DNA of 64,000 bases from Pirellulaceae bacterium (GTDB lineage Bacteria > Planctomycetota > Planctomycetia > Pirellulales > Pirellulaceae), in contig JANQLU010000005.1 in assembly GCA_028280445.1 (NCBI GenBank), positions 1 to 64,000 on the forward strand, read 5' to 3'. The notes under the pieces were generated by a model. The model worked only from the letters and a program-made list of their open reading frames with translations. It was not told where the DNA came from and searched no databases. Shown here one piece after another: positions 1 to 7,470 of this stretch. The number at the start of each line of letters is the position of its first letter. The first letter of the stretch is position 1. Both the position numbers and the translations under genes were made by a program.

Positions 1-396
1 GTTGGAAGCGATCGAGAAATCGAGTGTCATCGTATCGGGGAGATCAGGGAACGTCGCATCGTAAGCCATCGTCAATTGATAATCACCTTCGCCATGCGCC
101 CCCATCGGAATATCTACCGAATAGACCGCAGCCGGTGATTGATTCTCGTTGTAGTCATCCAGTTCCTGGATCTTGACCACATTGCCATCATTGATGACTG
201 TCGCGTAGGGCTGGGGCGAAGATTTGAAATCGTGCAGCAAGCGAAATTCAACGGTCAGTGTCGAACCGGAAAAGGACATATCTTCGATTTCGATATCACC
301 CGTTCCTCCCGGACCGCCGAGCTGGGCCAGACAAGGAGTTACTGTAACCAATGAAAGAAGAACTAACACGGCGAATCGTTGAACTGCTGCGAACAT
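1..396 (-). CDS. Exported protein, C-terminus beyond window
   Basis: The reading frame is open from an ATG at 396 down to base 1, giving 132 residues with no stop. The first ~24 residues form a signal peptide (FAVLVLLSLVTVTPCLAQ) with cleavage likely after CLA. The mature part starts with a short Gly/Pro stretch, then an acidic beta-rich segment (IEIEDMSFSGSTLTVEF). It continues like an extracellular Ig-like or beta-sandwich domain. No family was recognised. It is followed upstream by another exported-protein gene on the same strand. Confidence 0.7.
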   Translation of the reverse strand, partial: MFAAVQRFAVLVLLSLVTVTPCLAQLGGPGGTGDIEIEDMSFSGSTLTVEFRLLHDFKSSPQPYATVINDGNVVKIQELDDYNENQSPAAVYSVDIPMGAHGEGDYQLTMAYDATFPDLPDTMTLDFSIASN

Positions 397-467
397 TTTT
401 CCTGACCTCGCTGCTATCGATGAGTTTGTTTTGGTTGTCGTTGTTTATGAAAACTTAAAAAATGGTG

Positions 468-1229
468 TTATTTCTTTTTGGGTTGGCTGATTTCAATCAA
501 CCAACGCGCGTAACCCGAATGCACCGGGCTACTGGCGACCAAGTCAATGAAATCTCGGGTTCCGCCACTAACGGTAAACCTGGTCGTGGCGCGGCCGTTT
601 TCGTCGGCTCGGACGGTGATGGTTGGAAGCTGGTTTTCGAATTGTCCCAATCGTTCCGAAGCAAAGTGAACGGGCATGCCAGGTTCGACATCTACTCGCA
701 AAGTGACCGTTTCCCCTTGAACCAGTTGGTGTCGGTATTTTCCAACGCGTTGGATGGTAGCGGTTTTCTTGCTCGGCTTGGCCGGTTGCCAAATGCGACC
801 GGCGACCACTTGGTCGATGTAGGCCTGAGGATCTTTTAAATAAGCCTCCCGATCAAACGGTTCAGGAACCTGTAACATGCTGCGGTTTTTGGCCAGTTCG
901 GGATTGTCTTCGGTTTTGGCCAGGCTTTTCGTATTGGCGTTGGCGTTGCGATTGACGACCGGAGTCAGACCGACGTTGACCGGCTCTCGAGGAGGCCGAC
1001 GTTTGCGATTCTTGGGTCCAAACACGTCTTTTTCAGGTCGAATAACGCCGCCATGTTTGACGAACCCTTCGGGGATCAACTCCGTGGCATCATCGGATTG
1101 ATCTGTGTTTTGGGCCACCGGTTCAAACCAACCCCACCAGCGGTTGTTCATCCCGGCCAGTGCAAAACAGAAAACCAGTGCTACTAAAACGAGAATGGTT
1201 GCGAACGATCGAGTCGATAGTTTGGTCAC
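468..1229 (-). CDS. Membrane-anchored/exported protein of unknown function
   Basis: This gives 253 residues from a GTG start at 1229, chosen because GGAAG lies 8 nt upstream; an in-frame TTG at 1244 has no such site. An N-terminal hydrophobic segment (SFATILVLVALVFCFALAG) would act as signal anchor. A low-complexity Asn/Ala/Pro linker follows, then a C-terminal domain of about 100 residues rich in beta strands (VTLRVDVEPGMPVHF, ATTRFTVSGGTRDFIDLVA) resembling an Ig-like or carboxypeptidase-regulatory-like fold. Codon use matches the host genes right of 35.5 kb rather than the island. It is therefore taken as the last host gene before the island. Confidence 0.7.
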   Translation of the reverse strand: MTKLSTRSFATILVLVALVFCFALAGMNNRWWGWFEPVAQNTDQSDDATELIPEGFVKHGGVIRPEKDVFGPKNRKRRPPREPVNVGLTPVVNRNANANTKSLAKTEDNPELAKNRSMLQVPEPFDREAYLKDPQAYIDQVVAGRIWQPAKPSKKTATIQRVGKYRHQLVQGETVTLRVDVEPGMPVHFASERLGQFENQLPTITVRADENGRATTRFTVSGGTRDFIDLVASSPVHSGYARWLIEISQPKKK

Positions 1230-1547
1230 AGCAAAAACTTCCAATCAAAAAAAATCGGGAAATCTGTGACGAGGTCATCGCGTTCTAAACGATCAATATC
1301 CTTTGTCAACAAATTTTTTCTAAAAGTTATTTGCCACCAAAGTGAACTGTTTTGACAAGAAATTTTTGAAGAAAATCGAGATGTCGAATCATCTCATTTT
1401 TTGAGAGTTTTGTAGAAACCTTTCCCAAAGCATTCCCATTGTCATCCGTTGGCTTGCCTAAAGGTTTCCCTACTAGCAAATTCGCTCGATCGGCGAATTC
1501 CGTGATCAATCAGGTCATACCACTAATTCTGAAATTGCTCTGAAAGA
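1230..1547. other. Intergenic zone containing probable left island border
   Basis: This 318-base stretch holds the change from host-like sequence to the more AT-rich island. A short minus-strand frame (1327-1509, TTG start, no ribosome site) is present but has no recognisable family. I looked here for a copy of the tRNA-Val 3' end that would mark attL and found none. Confidence 0.35.
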
Positions 1548-1802
1548 TTACGACAACTCAGGAATACTTTGACAACTATCCCGTCCAATCACCATGTAAT
1601 CCTGAACTTCAATTGCAAGCAGTTTTCCTGAATTAATGAGCCAACCTATCAACTCATTGTTCTGATTTCTCGGAGTAGAGTCGCCTGAAGGTTGGTTATG
1701 TTTGATTTCGTTGTCAATGCCGCGAAAGACGTAACCGTTGAGATCTTCAACACTGACCTGGATTCCGTTGAGGAGCTCGCATAGGAGGTGTTTGGGGGAC
1801 AT
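1548..1802 (-). pseudogene. RadC-family (JAB/MPN) remnant
   Basis: The 84-residue frame ends in a stretch diagnostic of the RadC JAB domain: HNQPSGDSTPRNQNNELIGW followed by LLAIEVQDYMVIG, matching the family pattern HNHPSGDPxPSxxD ... LLGIxVLDHxIIG. It is broken. The second metal-binding His of H-x-H is Gln, several residues before it seem deleted, only the last third of the usual ~220 residues is present, and a stop directly precedes the ATG at 1802. A neighbouring frame (1649-1837) may be the frameshifted continuation. RadC-like genes are frequent on plasmids and phages. What is left cannot be a working metalloprotease-fold protein. Confidence 0.6.
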
Positions 1803-2009
1803 TTACGAAAGATAGTGAGCAGAATGCCAAATATCAAATCGATCCTCCATTTTACGGTGACTTAACGTGTCACTTTATCCAATCCCGTACTCCATTATCG
1901 ATTGTTGATGATTGAATTCACAGCTATTTAACGCCAAACTCTTCAGCGTTGTCAAACACCATCAACAAATTGTATTTGACACATTTGGCACAACGTTCAA
2001 AATAAAATA

Positions 2010-2094
2010 CGGAAGGTGGGGGAATCGAACCCATCGGGGCCAACCGATCCATCGTTTTTAAGACGATATGCCGCACCAGCGGCGACCACCTTCC
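2010..2094 (-). tRNA. tRNA-Leu(UAA)-like gene, degenerate
   Basis: Read on the minus strand, the acceptor stem GGAAGGT/ACCTTCC pairs perfectly. The anticodon arm is ATCGT-CTTAAAA-ACGAT (anticodon UAA) and there is a long variable arm, typical of class II tRNA-Leu. Oddities are a D arm reduced to a 5-bp stem with a 4-base TGGT loop, a T stem with two mismatches (GATGGG against CCCCC) around TTCGATT, and no encoded CCA. It may be a mobile-element tRNA, a decaying gene or a tRNA mimic. It sits at the left end of the island. Confidence 0.55.
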
Positions 2095-2163
2095 ATTTTG
2101 TTTCTATTTATCACCAAAACAACATCGAAATATTCAGTTTGTTTTTCTTTTCACCAGGACTTT

Positions 2164-2200
2164 TTGCCGACACACGGACTGAAAATCCGTGTGTCGGCAA
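2164..2200 (+). other. Perfect hairpin copying the tRNA-Phe anticodon arm
   Basis: A 15-bp uninterrupted stem (TTGCCGACACACGGA and its complement) encloses the 7-base loop CTGAAAA, exactly a tRNA-Phe(GAA) anticodon loop. GGACTGAAAATCC plus the following GTGTCGG resembles the anticodon arm and variable region of bacterial tRNA-Phe. The arm has been extended to perfect symmetry and no acceptor, D or T arm can be drawn. Alternatives are a tyrosine-recombinase core site (7-bp overlap flanked by inverted arms) or a structured decoy. Confidence 0.6.
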
Positions 2201-2211
2201 GACCTTCTTTA

Positions 2212-2276
<65 letters not shown>

Positions 2277-2405
2277 TACGTCGAGGGCGTTCGCTTTTCC
2301 CGCTGCTTTATTCACTTTGTAGTCCGACCATGGTTTCGAATTGGTGCTTTTTGGTTGACATCTGGCCAGCGATATGGCAGTGTGAAAATTGAGAAGGATT
2401 TTGTT

Positions 2406-2657
2406 ATGCATATCGCCAATATCAATGACGCTAAAACCAATCTGTCGCACTTAATAAAGCGAGCCTTGGCTGGAGATGAAATCGTCATTGCCCGAACCAA
2501 TGAACCATTGGTTCGCCTAGAGCCGTTTACTCGCGACACTAGTCCCCGAGTGGGTGGACAATGGGCAGGAAAAATTGAGATTGGAAAGGACTTTGGGTTC
2601 ACTAATGAAGAACTCGACCAACTCTTCTTCCAGCCATTCGCTCCTGACGCTTCATGA
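2406..2657 (+). CDS. Phd/YefM-family antitoxin
   Basis: This 83-residue protein has the N-terminal signature of Phd/YefM antitoxins: MHIANINDAKTNLSHLIKRA, then GDEIVIARTNEPLVRLEPF, the DNA-binding and dimerisation fold. The acidic C-terminus (TNEELDQLFF) is the usual toxin-neutralising tail. The ATG at 2406 was chosen because family members begin just before the NINDAK motif. The gene overlaps the toxin by four bases (ATGA), implying translational coupling. Antitoxins of this family autorepress the operon, so operators are expected just upstream, where the tRNA-like elements end. Confidence 0.85.
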   Translation: MHIANINDAKTNLSHLIKRALAGDEIVIARTNEPLVRLEPFTRDTSPRVGGQWAGKIEIGKDFGFTNEELDQLFFQPFAPDAS

Positions 2658-3034
2658 ATCGCTATCTTCTTGATACATGCACACTCATTGAATGGGCAAT
2701 CGATCCCAGCCGTCTTAGTACTGAGGCTCGGGCTGCCATTGGTGATGGACGCTCATTTATTTTTGTTAGTGCTGCCAGTACCTGGGAAATTGCCATTAAA
2801 CAAAAGCTCGGCAAACTCCCAATAGTTGCCAATATCGATGATCTGCTGCTGGCCAATCGTTTTGAACCTCTATCGATCACTGTCGAACACAGTCTGGCCA
2901 CTCTCGAATTGCCCATGCACCATAAAGACCCTTTTGATCGTATGCTGATTGCACAAGCAAGATTAGAAAACCTCAAACTCATCACTAAGGATCGTATCAT
3001 TGTGCAATACCCGGTAACCACATTGGCAGCGTAA
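2654..3034 (+). CDS. vapC: VapC-like PIN-domain ribonuclease toxin
   Basis: This 126-residue PIN-domain protein carries the acidic residues expected for Mg2+-dependent RNase activity: the N-terminal Asp in YLLDTCTLIEW, Glu in AASTWEIAIKQKLGKL, and the C-terminal HHKDPFDRMLIAQA motif with Asp pairs. VapC toxins commonly cut tRNA (often in the anticodon loop) or the rRNA sarcin-ricin loop; this target is not known. It is coupled to the Phd-type antitoxin and should stabilise the plasmid-like island by post-segregational killing. The three anticodon-loop elements about 130 bp upstream are striking in this context. Confidence 0.88.
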   Translation: MNRYLLDTCTLIEWAIDPSRLSTEARAAIGDGRSFIFVSAASTWEIAIKQKLGKLPIVANIDDLLLANRFEPLSITVEHSLATLELPMHHKDPFDRMLIAQARLENLKLITKDRIIVQYPVTTLAA

Positions 3035-3060
3035 GTCAGTCGTCACTTTCTACTTTCCAC

Positions 3061-3081
3061 GCCACTCTAAGTGGCATTGTT
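3061..3081 (+). terminator. Hairpin terminator of the toxin-antitoxin operon
   Basis: GCCACT-cta-AGTGGC is a short perfect stem followed by CATTGTTTTTA, located 27 bases after the toxin stop. The U-tract is imperfect, so termination efficiency is uncertain. Confidence 0.45.
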
Positions 3082-3094
3082 TTTATTACGGTTA

Positions 3095-3287
3095 GCATTG
3101 GGGGAACTTCCCCCGGCCCGTAAAGGCTCGGAGCCACGCGAGCGGTCAGGCTCCCTCCCCCATCTTCCGCATTCCGCTTTGCTGCGTTTGTGCAGACCGG
3201 GTGCCCTTCCTAACCACTCGGCCTTGACTGGCCTCCCCCTGAATTCTTTGGGCTTTCGCCCCCACTGCCTTTGGCATGGGGCTTTTT
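3095..3287 (+). ncRNA. GC-rich structured leader or small RNA ending in a terminator, before ardC
   Basis: This noncoding stretch is clearly more GC-rich than its surroundings and is rich in hairpins: GGGGGAACTTCCCCC (3100-3114), GGAGCC...GGCTCC (about 3131-3155), and a strong terminal stem GCCCC-cacTGCC-ttt-GGCAt-GGGGC followed by TTTTT (3258-3287). The last is a convincing intrinsic terminator 35 bases before the ardC start. The arrangement fits a transcription attenuator controlling ardC, or an independent ~190-nt RNA. No known family was identified. Confidence 0.45.
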
Positions 3288-3321
3288 CATTTTCTTTCTC
3301 ACTTTCTCAAAGGATTTAGTC

Positions 3322-4215
3322 ATGACCAAAAACAAATCTGATATTTACACTACAGTTACCAAGCGAATTGTTGAGCAGTTGGAAGAGGGCGTTCGCCCTT
3401 GGGTGCAACCTTGGAACGCTGAGCATGCTGCCGGAAGAATCACCAGACCGCTCCGCTCCAATGGTAAAGCTTATCAAGGTATTAATATTCTTTTACTATG
3501 GGACTCTGCCGACAGTCGGGGATTTTCCTGCCCAATTTGGATGACCTTTACACAAGCCAAACAGTTAGGCGGTGCAGTGCGAAAGGGGGAACGCGGCTCA
3601 AAAGTTGTTTACGCATCCAGCTTTCAAAAAACTGAAATGGATGAATCAGGCAATGAACTAGAACGGGAGATTCCTATTTTGAAACAATACACAGTCTTCA
3701 ATGTCGATCAGTGCGACGGACTGCCAGAACATTTCTATGCGACTGCTAAACCGCAGGTTAGTGATATTAAACGCGTCGAGCCGGCTGCAAGGTTCTGCCA
3801 AAACACCAACGCGCGAATTCGCGAAGGTGGCAATCGGGCCTGTTATGTCAGCAGTGAAGATTTCATTCGCATGCCACGCATTGAGGCATTTTGTGATGCG
3901 CAAAGTCATGCGGCAACATTGTTGCACGAGTTGACACACTGGACCAAACACTCCTCAAGACTGGCCCGCGATCTTGGTCGCAAACGATGGGGCGATAAGG
4001 GATATGCAATGGAAGAACTAGTAGCCGAACTCGGAGCTGCGTTTTTGTGTGCAGATCTAGGTATTACTCCAAAAGTCAGGGAAGACCACGCAAGTTACAT
4101 CGAATCGTGGTTGACTGTATTGAAAAACGACAAACGAGCCATTTTTACTGCCGCCTCACTGGCATCTAAAGCTGTTGAGTATTTGCACCAATTGCAGCCA
4201 AGGCAATTGTCGTAA
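3322..4215 (+). CDS. ardC: ArdC-like antirestriction protein
   Basis: This 297-residue protein has two recognisable parts. The N-terminal domain (about residues 5-130; DIYTTVTKRIVEQLEEGVRP, W-containing NGKAYQGINILLLW, WMTFTQAKQLGGAVRKGERG) is the ssDNA-binding module of the ArdC/TraC-primase family. The C-terminal zincin-like metallopeptidase has HELTHW as its HExxH and ...EELVAELGAAFLCADLGI as downstream Glu motif. ArdC proteins protect incoming ssDNA from restriction during conjugation. The ATG at 3322 follows AAAGGATT. It is preceded by an attenuator-like terminator and followed by its own terminator. Confidence 0.9.
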   Translation: MTKNKSDIYTTVTKRIVEQLEEGVRPWVQPWNAEHAAGRITRPLRSNGKAYQGINILLLWDSADSRGFSCPIWMTFTQAKQLGGAVRKGERGSKVVYASSFQKTEMDESGNELEREIPILKQYTVFNVDQCDGLPEHFYATAKPQVSDIKRVEPAARFCQNTNARIREGGNRACYVSSEDFIRMPRIEAFCDAQSHAATLLHELTHWTKHSSRLARDLGRKRWGDKGYAMEELVAELGAAFLCADLGITPKVREDHASYIESWLTVLKNDKRAIFTAASLASKAVEYLHQLQPRQLS

Positions 4216-4227
4216 TTGCTCTAATGG

Positions 4228-4265
4228 CAACACTGCAAGTGAGATCTTGCTGTGTTGTCGTTTTT
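4228..4265 (+). terminator. Intrinsic terminator after ardC
   Basis: CAACAC-T-GCAAG and CTTGC-T-GTGTTG form an 11-bp stem with one opposed T-T pair and a TGAGAT loop, followed by TCGTTTTT, starting 12 bases after the ardC stop. Confidence 0.7.
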
Positions 4266-4268
4266 GAC

Positions 4269-4922
4269 TCAGAACAGGCGCCGTTGTCTTAGGGAACGGG
4301 AGTTGCGATTTGCCCGTTCTAGGAAATTTGACTTTGCTTCGGTGGCTCCATTGTCACGAAGCACATCGGCAATTTCCGAAAAATTCAGCTTCTCGGCAAG
4401 CTGCGCCGGTGCCAAACCCCGATTGTCGGGCAAATTCACATCACAATTTTGTCTGATCAGAAATTTCACCATTGAATTATCATTCTTACGAATCGCATAG
4501 TGCAATGGTGCCTGACCTTTATTGTCTTGCTCATCGACATTCGCGCCAGATTTCAGCAGCCTAGCAATCATATATTGCTGGCCGGACCTCGCAGCGAAGT
4601 GAAGTGGTGTTGCACCATTACTGGCTCTCGGCGAAGACTCAGCATCAAGCTCCAACAGGATCACTGCAAAACCATAGTTCTTCGCAGCCACCGCATTGTG
4701 GAGCAACGAGTATTTGCATGCACCGTTAACCTCATTGGGATCAGCTCCAGCTACGACAAGTTTTTCACAAAGGCCGCGATGTCCTCGCTCCCCCGCCATT
4801 CTTAAAAGCGACCTGTTTTTAATTCTTGTCGCCGCCAGTTCCGGATGGCATTCGATCAAATTTTGGACGGTTCGCCAATCTCCCAGTCGAATTGCATCGT
4901 CTAATTGTGTTTGCGGTGTCAG
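4269..4922 (-). CDS. Ankyrin-repeat protein
   Basis: This protein has at least four ankyrin repeats, recognisable by YSLLHNAVAAKNYGFAVILL, GATPLHFAARSGQQYMIARL, GQAPLHYAIRKNDNSMVKFL and GLAPAQLAEKLNFSEIADVL. The start is uncertain: a TTG at 4859 gives 196 residues, but homologous-looking ankyrin sequence (DDAIRLGDWRTVQNLIE) continues in frame to a CTG at 4922 preceded by GAGG, so 4922 is preferred here. There is no signal peptide, and a basic C-terminal tail is present. Such proteins mediate protein-protein contacts. On mobile elements they may act as inhibitors or immunity-like factors, which is inference. Confidence 0.8.
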   Translation of the reverse strand: MTPQTQLDDAIRLGDWRTVQNLIECHPELAATRIKNRSLLRMAGERGHRGLCEKLVVAGADPNEVNGACKYSLLHNAVAAKNYGFAVILLELDAESSPRASNGATPLHFAARSGQQYMIARLLKSGANVDEQDNKGQAPLHYAIRKNDNSMVKFLIRQNCDVNLPDNRGLAPAQLAEKLNFSEIADVLRDNGATEAKSNFLERANRNSRSLRQRRLF

Positions 4923-5139
4923 AAATCCTCACAATGAAATTGATGAATCGCAATTCTTATCAACTTCATAGTGTGTCCGGCAAGTAAATTCTCACGCTAA
5001 TTGATTCGATGTCAAAGTATTGGTCTGAATCGATCCGCCATCATTCAGAATTTGATTTACATTTCATGAAATATGGCATATAGGATTCGGAACGACGGGC
5101 CTTGGAAACCCGGTAAGCAATGAGCTTTGGGCATCATTG

Positions 5140-5258
5140 CGTGCAATAGCCCTCCCAGTGTTGGGAGGGTGGCGGAATACAATACCGCAATCGCGGGAAT
5201 ACGCCATGGGCTGCTTATCGGCTTCCAACCTCCCAGCACCAGACAAGTGGTTGTTGGT
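5140..5258 (+). promoter_or_regulatory. Hairpin-rich leader before the XRE regulator
   Basis: Within the 364-base gap 4923-5286, CCCTCCCA-gtgt-TGGGAGGG (5150-5169) and GCGG-aatacaata-CCGC (5172-5188) form consecutive stems. Later bases (CAACCTCCCAGC near 5226) could compete with the first stem. This suggests a folded 5' leader or operator region for the gene at 5287. The ribosome site GAAGGAGCAGA before that gene is repeated almost exactly before the mini-ORF at 19188. Confidence 0.35.
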
Positions 5259-5286
5259 CGCCGTCATCAACTGAAGGAGCAGACCA

Positions 5287-5649
5287 ATGTTTCGAAACCC
5301 ATCTGAAAGAGCATTTAGTGTCCGTCTTGGAGAACGAATTCGCTCAAGTCGAGAACGCAAAAATATATCTATTGAAGAACTTGCTGCGGGCATGCTTCCA
5401 CCAAGAAAACCGAGACATATTCGCCAAATTGAAACAGGTGACATCAATGCGTCCAGCTTTGAGCTAAACCGTATTGCTAACATTCTTGACGTCCCAATTT
5501 GTTATCTGGTCGGCAGCGACACACTTTCAAACTGGATAGATGATGAACAATTCATCAATGCCTATTTCCAGCTAAGCCGCGAAGCACGTATCAAAGTGAG
5601 ACAGATCGTATTACACCTCAATGGTGACAATCCAATCATATATGAGTGA
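5287..5649 (+). CDS. XRE-family helix-turn-helix regulator
   Basis: This 120-residue protein has an N-terminal lambda-Cro/XRE helix-turn-helix (FSVRLGERIRSSRERKNISI, then PRHIRQIETGDINASSFELN and RIANILDVPICYLVG). The helix 2-3 region is slightly expanded (AAGMLPPRKPRH). A C-terminal ~45-residue tail (DDEQFINAYFQLSREARIKV) probably supports dimerisation. A paralogous tail persists at 7220-7438. A strong AAGGAG site precedes the ATG. It is likely a repressor of plasmid genes; its target is unknown. Confidence 0.8.
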   Translation: MFRNPSERAFSVRLGERIRSSRERKNISIEELAAGMLPPRKPRHIRQIETGDINASSFELNRIANILDVPICYLVGSDTLSNWIDDEQFINAYFQLSREARIKVRQIVLHLNGDNPIIYE

Positions 5650-6047
5650 AAACTCTTTCACTTGCAAAGTTTTTGCTTTAATTTCTGGTGGAGCTAAGCA
5701 GAGTATCCCTACATTGAAGCTGCAATATCTTTATCTTCTACAGCCTTGCGATACTGTAGAGCTATTCCAGCTGCCAACTCTAACAAACCGCAAGTAAGCT
5801 AGACATACCACTCTACCTTCGCCAGGAACGCAGTCTGCTCATTTAGCACGACGAAAAGCAAATGTCAATTTCACTATCGCCCGTCAGGCAGGATGCATAT
5901 GACGCTATTTGCCTATTCATGTTATTGAAGGGTACCGACACAAACAACTACTGGCTGAACTGCTTCAACAGATGGCTGCGATTTTGTCCGACAATTAATA
6001 TTGTCCTTTCCATGTGACCTGCGAACAACGACCTGATTTCTGGCATT
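5650..6047. other. Noncoding stretch with possible eroded coding remnants
   Basis: No intact gene fits here. Two short plus-strand segments, one ending GGATGCATATGA near 5902 and one giving EGYRHKQLLAELLQQMAAIL up to a stop near 5997, look like fragments of a decayed coding region joined by stops. Neither belongs to a family I recognise. Confidence 0.3.
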
Positions 6048-6162
6048 GCTACATCTGCTACCGGACAAATCAAGTCATAAATCGGCTCCCCCTGAAGGTC
6101 GCCCCCCAATTTATGACTTGATTTGCACGCAGCAATGCTGCTCCGGTGCCGCAGATGTTAGC
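6048..6162 (+). ncRNA. 115-base long hairpin, candidate structured RNA or DNA cruciform
   Basis: Outer arms GCTACATCTGC and GCAGATGTTAGC, then CCGGA and TCCGG, then a perfect 16-bp pair (6067-6082 with 6109-6124, AAATCAAGTCATAAAT and its complement) stack into one long stem. The apical loop is C-rich, and a side hairpin GCAGCAATGCTGC occupies 6129-6141. Another small hairpin (GGCC-CAAC / GTTG-GGCC) lies near 6174. It precedes a small conserved-looking gene. It could be a leader RNA, a single-strand origin or a recombination site; no family was identified. Confidence 0.5.
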
Positions 6163-6218
6163 GCACACCATCAGGCCGCAACGGTTGCAGGCCCAAACAT
6201 TAAAGAAAGGACTCTATC

Positions 6219-6419
6219 ATGTCAGAACAAACAGCTAAAAAGAAACCAACTCTCTATGCGTACCAAGTCCGCGAAGCCGGTAATGGCAAGAACTACTGGA
6301 CACGCATCGGGGCTGTCTGGCCAACCCAAAACGGCGGATTCACGGTGCAACTCGACGCTGTGCCATTGGATGGCCGCATCGTTTGCCAACCTCCAAAAGT
6401 TGAAGAGGACTCGCAGTAG
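6219..6419 (+). CDS. Small conserved-looking plasmid protein
   Basis: This is a 66-residue protein with a good ribosome site (GAAAGGA) before its ATG. A basic N-terminus is followed by a compact beta-rich core (YAYQVREAGNGKNYWTRIG, then NGGFTVQLDAVPLDGRIV). The pattern of aromatic and Gly residues resembles small DUF736-like plasmid proteins, but I cannot assign it firmly. It lies 68 bases before the methyltransferase gene and may share its transcript. The long hairpin at 6048-6162 forms its leader. Confidence 0.65.
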   Translation: MSEQTAKKKPTLYAYQVREAGNGKNYWTRIGAVWPTQNGGFTVQLDAVPLDGRIVCQPPKVEEDSQ

Positions 6420-6487
6420 ACATCGATTGACAGAGGCGGTTTGTCGCCTCTGTCACCCTTGAACTACAAACAAAAGGATTATTGAAA

Positions 6488-7219
6488 ATGCAAAACACAA
6501 ATACGACATTAGTAAATCCCTTCTATGCATCGCGACGCACGCCACAAGCAAAGATAAATGCTCTACTTCCGGCCGTTCCTAGAAACATGAGCCCGGTCCC
6601 ACATTTAACCAGCCTTTACCATTTCGCAGAGGCAGGTCCCTATGGTGATCGCTCTTATCCCGGCAATTGCGGTGGAAATCTTATCAAGGATCTGTTGAGG
6701 TTCTTTCAACCAGAATCGGTCTTTGATCCGATGGCAGGCAGCGGTACTTGCCGAGATGTTTGCCAGGAACTTGAAATACCGTGCCAGTCATTCGATCTCA
6801 AGCAAGGTTTTGACGCGTGCGACCCCGATTATTACCGAGGTATTGAACCTGCTGAATTTATTTGGGCACATCCACCCTACTGGCGACAGAAAATATACTC
6901 CAACGAGCCAAACGACTTGTCGCAAACCGCAACACTGGAGGAGTTTAGTAGCCGTTATCAACAATTCTTACAAAACTGTTCGACAACCCTTAAATCAAAT
7001 GGGCATCTCGCCGTATTAATGGGGGACTATTTTGACCAAAACGCTGGTTATGTCCCGTTGACTTATCTCACCAAACAATTTGCTTTTGAGGTCGGACTTA
7101 AGCAGACGTGTACGGACATCATTAGGTTTAGCCATAATGCAACAAGTTCGCGCAAAGTCTATCGCTCGTCGTTCATTCCAGGATTGCACGATATTTGCAT
7201 GATCTTTACCAAGCAGTGA
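6488..7219 (+). CDS. Solitary DNA methyltransferase (N6-adenine/N4-cytosine type)
   Basis: This 243-residue protein carries the SAM-binding motif SVFDPMAGSGTCRDVC (about residues 78-93) and a catalytic motif AHPPYW (about 131-136). That variant of DPPY/SPPY has His in the first position, as seen in some methylase-like families. Later LAVLMGDYF and DIIRF fit the remaining Rossmann strands. No restriction enzyme is adjacent, so it probably modifies plasmid DNA to evade host restriction, in keeping with ardC. The ATG at 6488 is preferred over a TTG at 6482 since AAAGGA lies at a suitable distance. Confidence 0.8.
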   Translation: MQNTNTTLVNPFYASRRTPQAKINALLPAVPRNMSPVPHLTSLYHFAEAGPYGDRSYPGNCGGNLIKDLLRFFQPESVFDPMAGSGTCRDVCQELEIPCQSFDLKQGFDACDPDYYRGIEPAEFIWAHPPYWRQKIYSNEPNDLSQTATLEEFSSRYQQFLQNCSTTLKSNGHLAVLMGDYFDQNAGYVPLTYLTKQFAFEVGLKQTCTDIIRFSHNATSSRKVYRSSFIPGLHDICMIFTKQ

Positions 7220-7438
7220 TGTAGCTCAGGTTTAGCCGATACTTCCATAAGCACGTTGCAAAGAATCGCCATTGAGCTAGATGTTCCCATTTACTTTTTT
7301 TTGGAGCACGGCCCCTTGCTTTGGCATGACGAACAACAGCTAATCTTCAACTATCGCCTACTTGACGATAAATCTCGTGACACCATGCGGCAAACGATGC
7401 TAATGTTGGCACTCGATAAACCTATCATTGACCTTTAG
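7220..7438 (+). pseudogene. Truncated paralogue of the XRE regulator
   Basis: In the same frame as the methyltransferase, straight after its stop, lies SISTLQRIAIELDVPIYFFL then WHDEQQLIFNYRLLDDKSRD and DKPIID. These match the C-terminal half of the regulator at 5287 (FELNRIANILDVPICYLVG, DDEQFINAYFQLSREARIKV, DNPIIY). The first ~55 residues, including most of the helix-turn-helix, are missing, and the only start is a TTG at 7256. A deletion or recombination event seems to have put the methyltransferase in place of its 5' half. Confidence 0.7.
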
Positions 7439-7470
7439 CTCGGTTCCCGTCCAAGTTGGCATGCACCTAT

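Noticed and set aside
1327..1509. 60-codon minus-strand frame
   Set aside because: Only a TTG start, no ribosome site and no recognisable family; left as noncoding.
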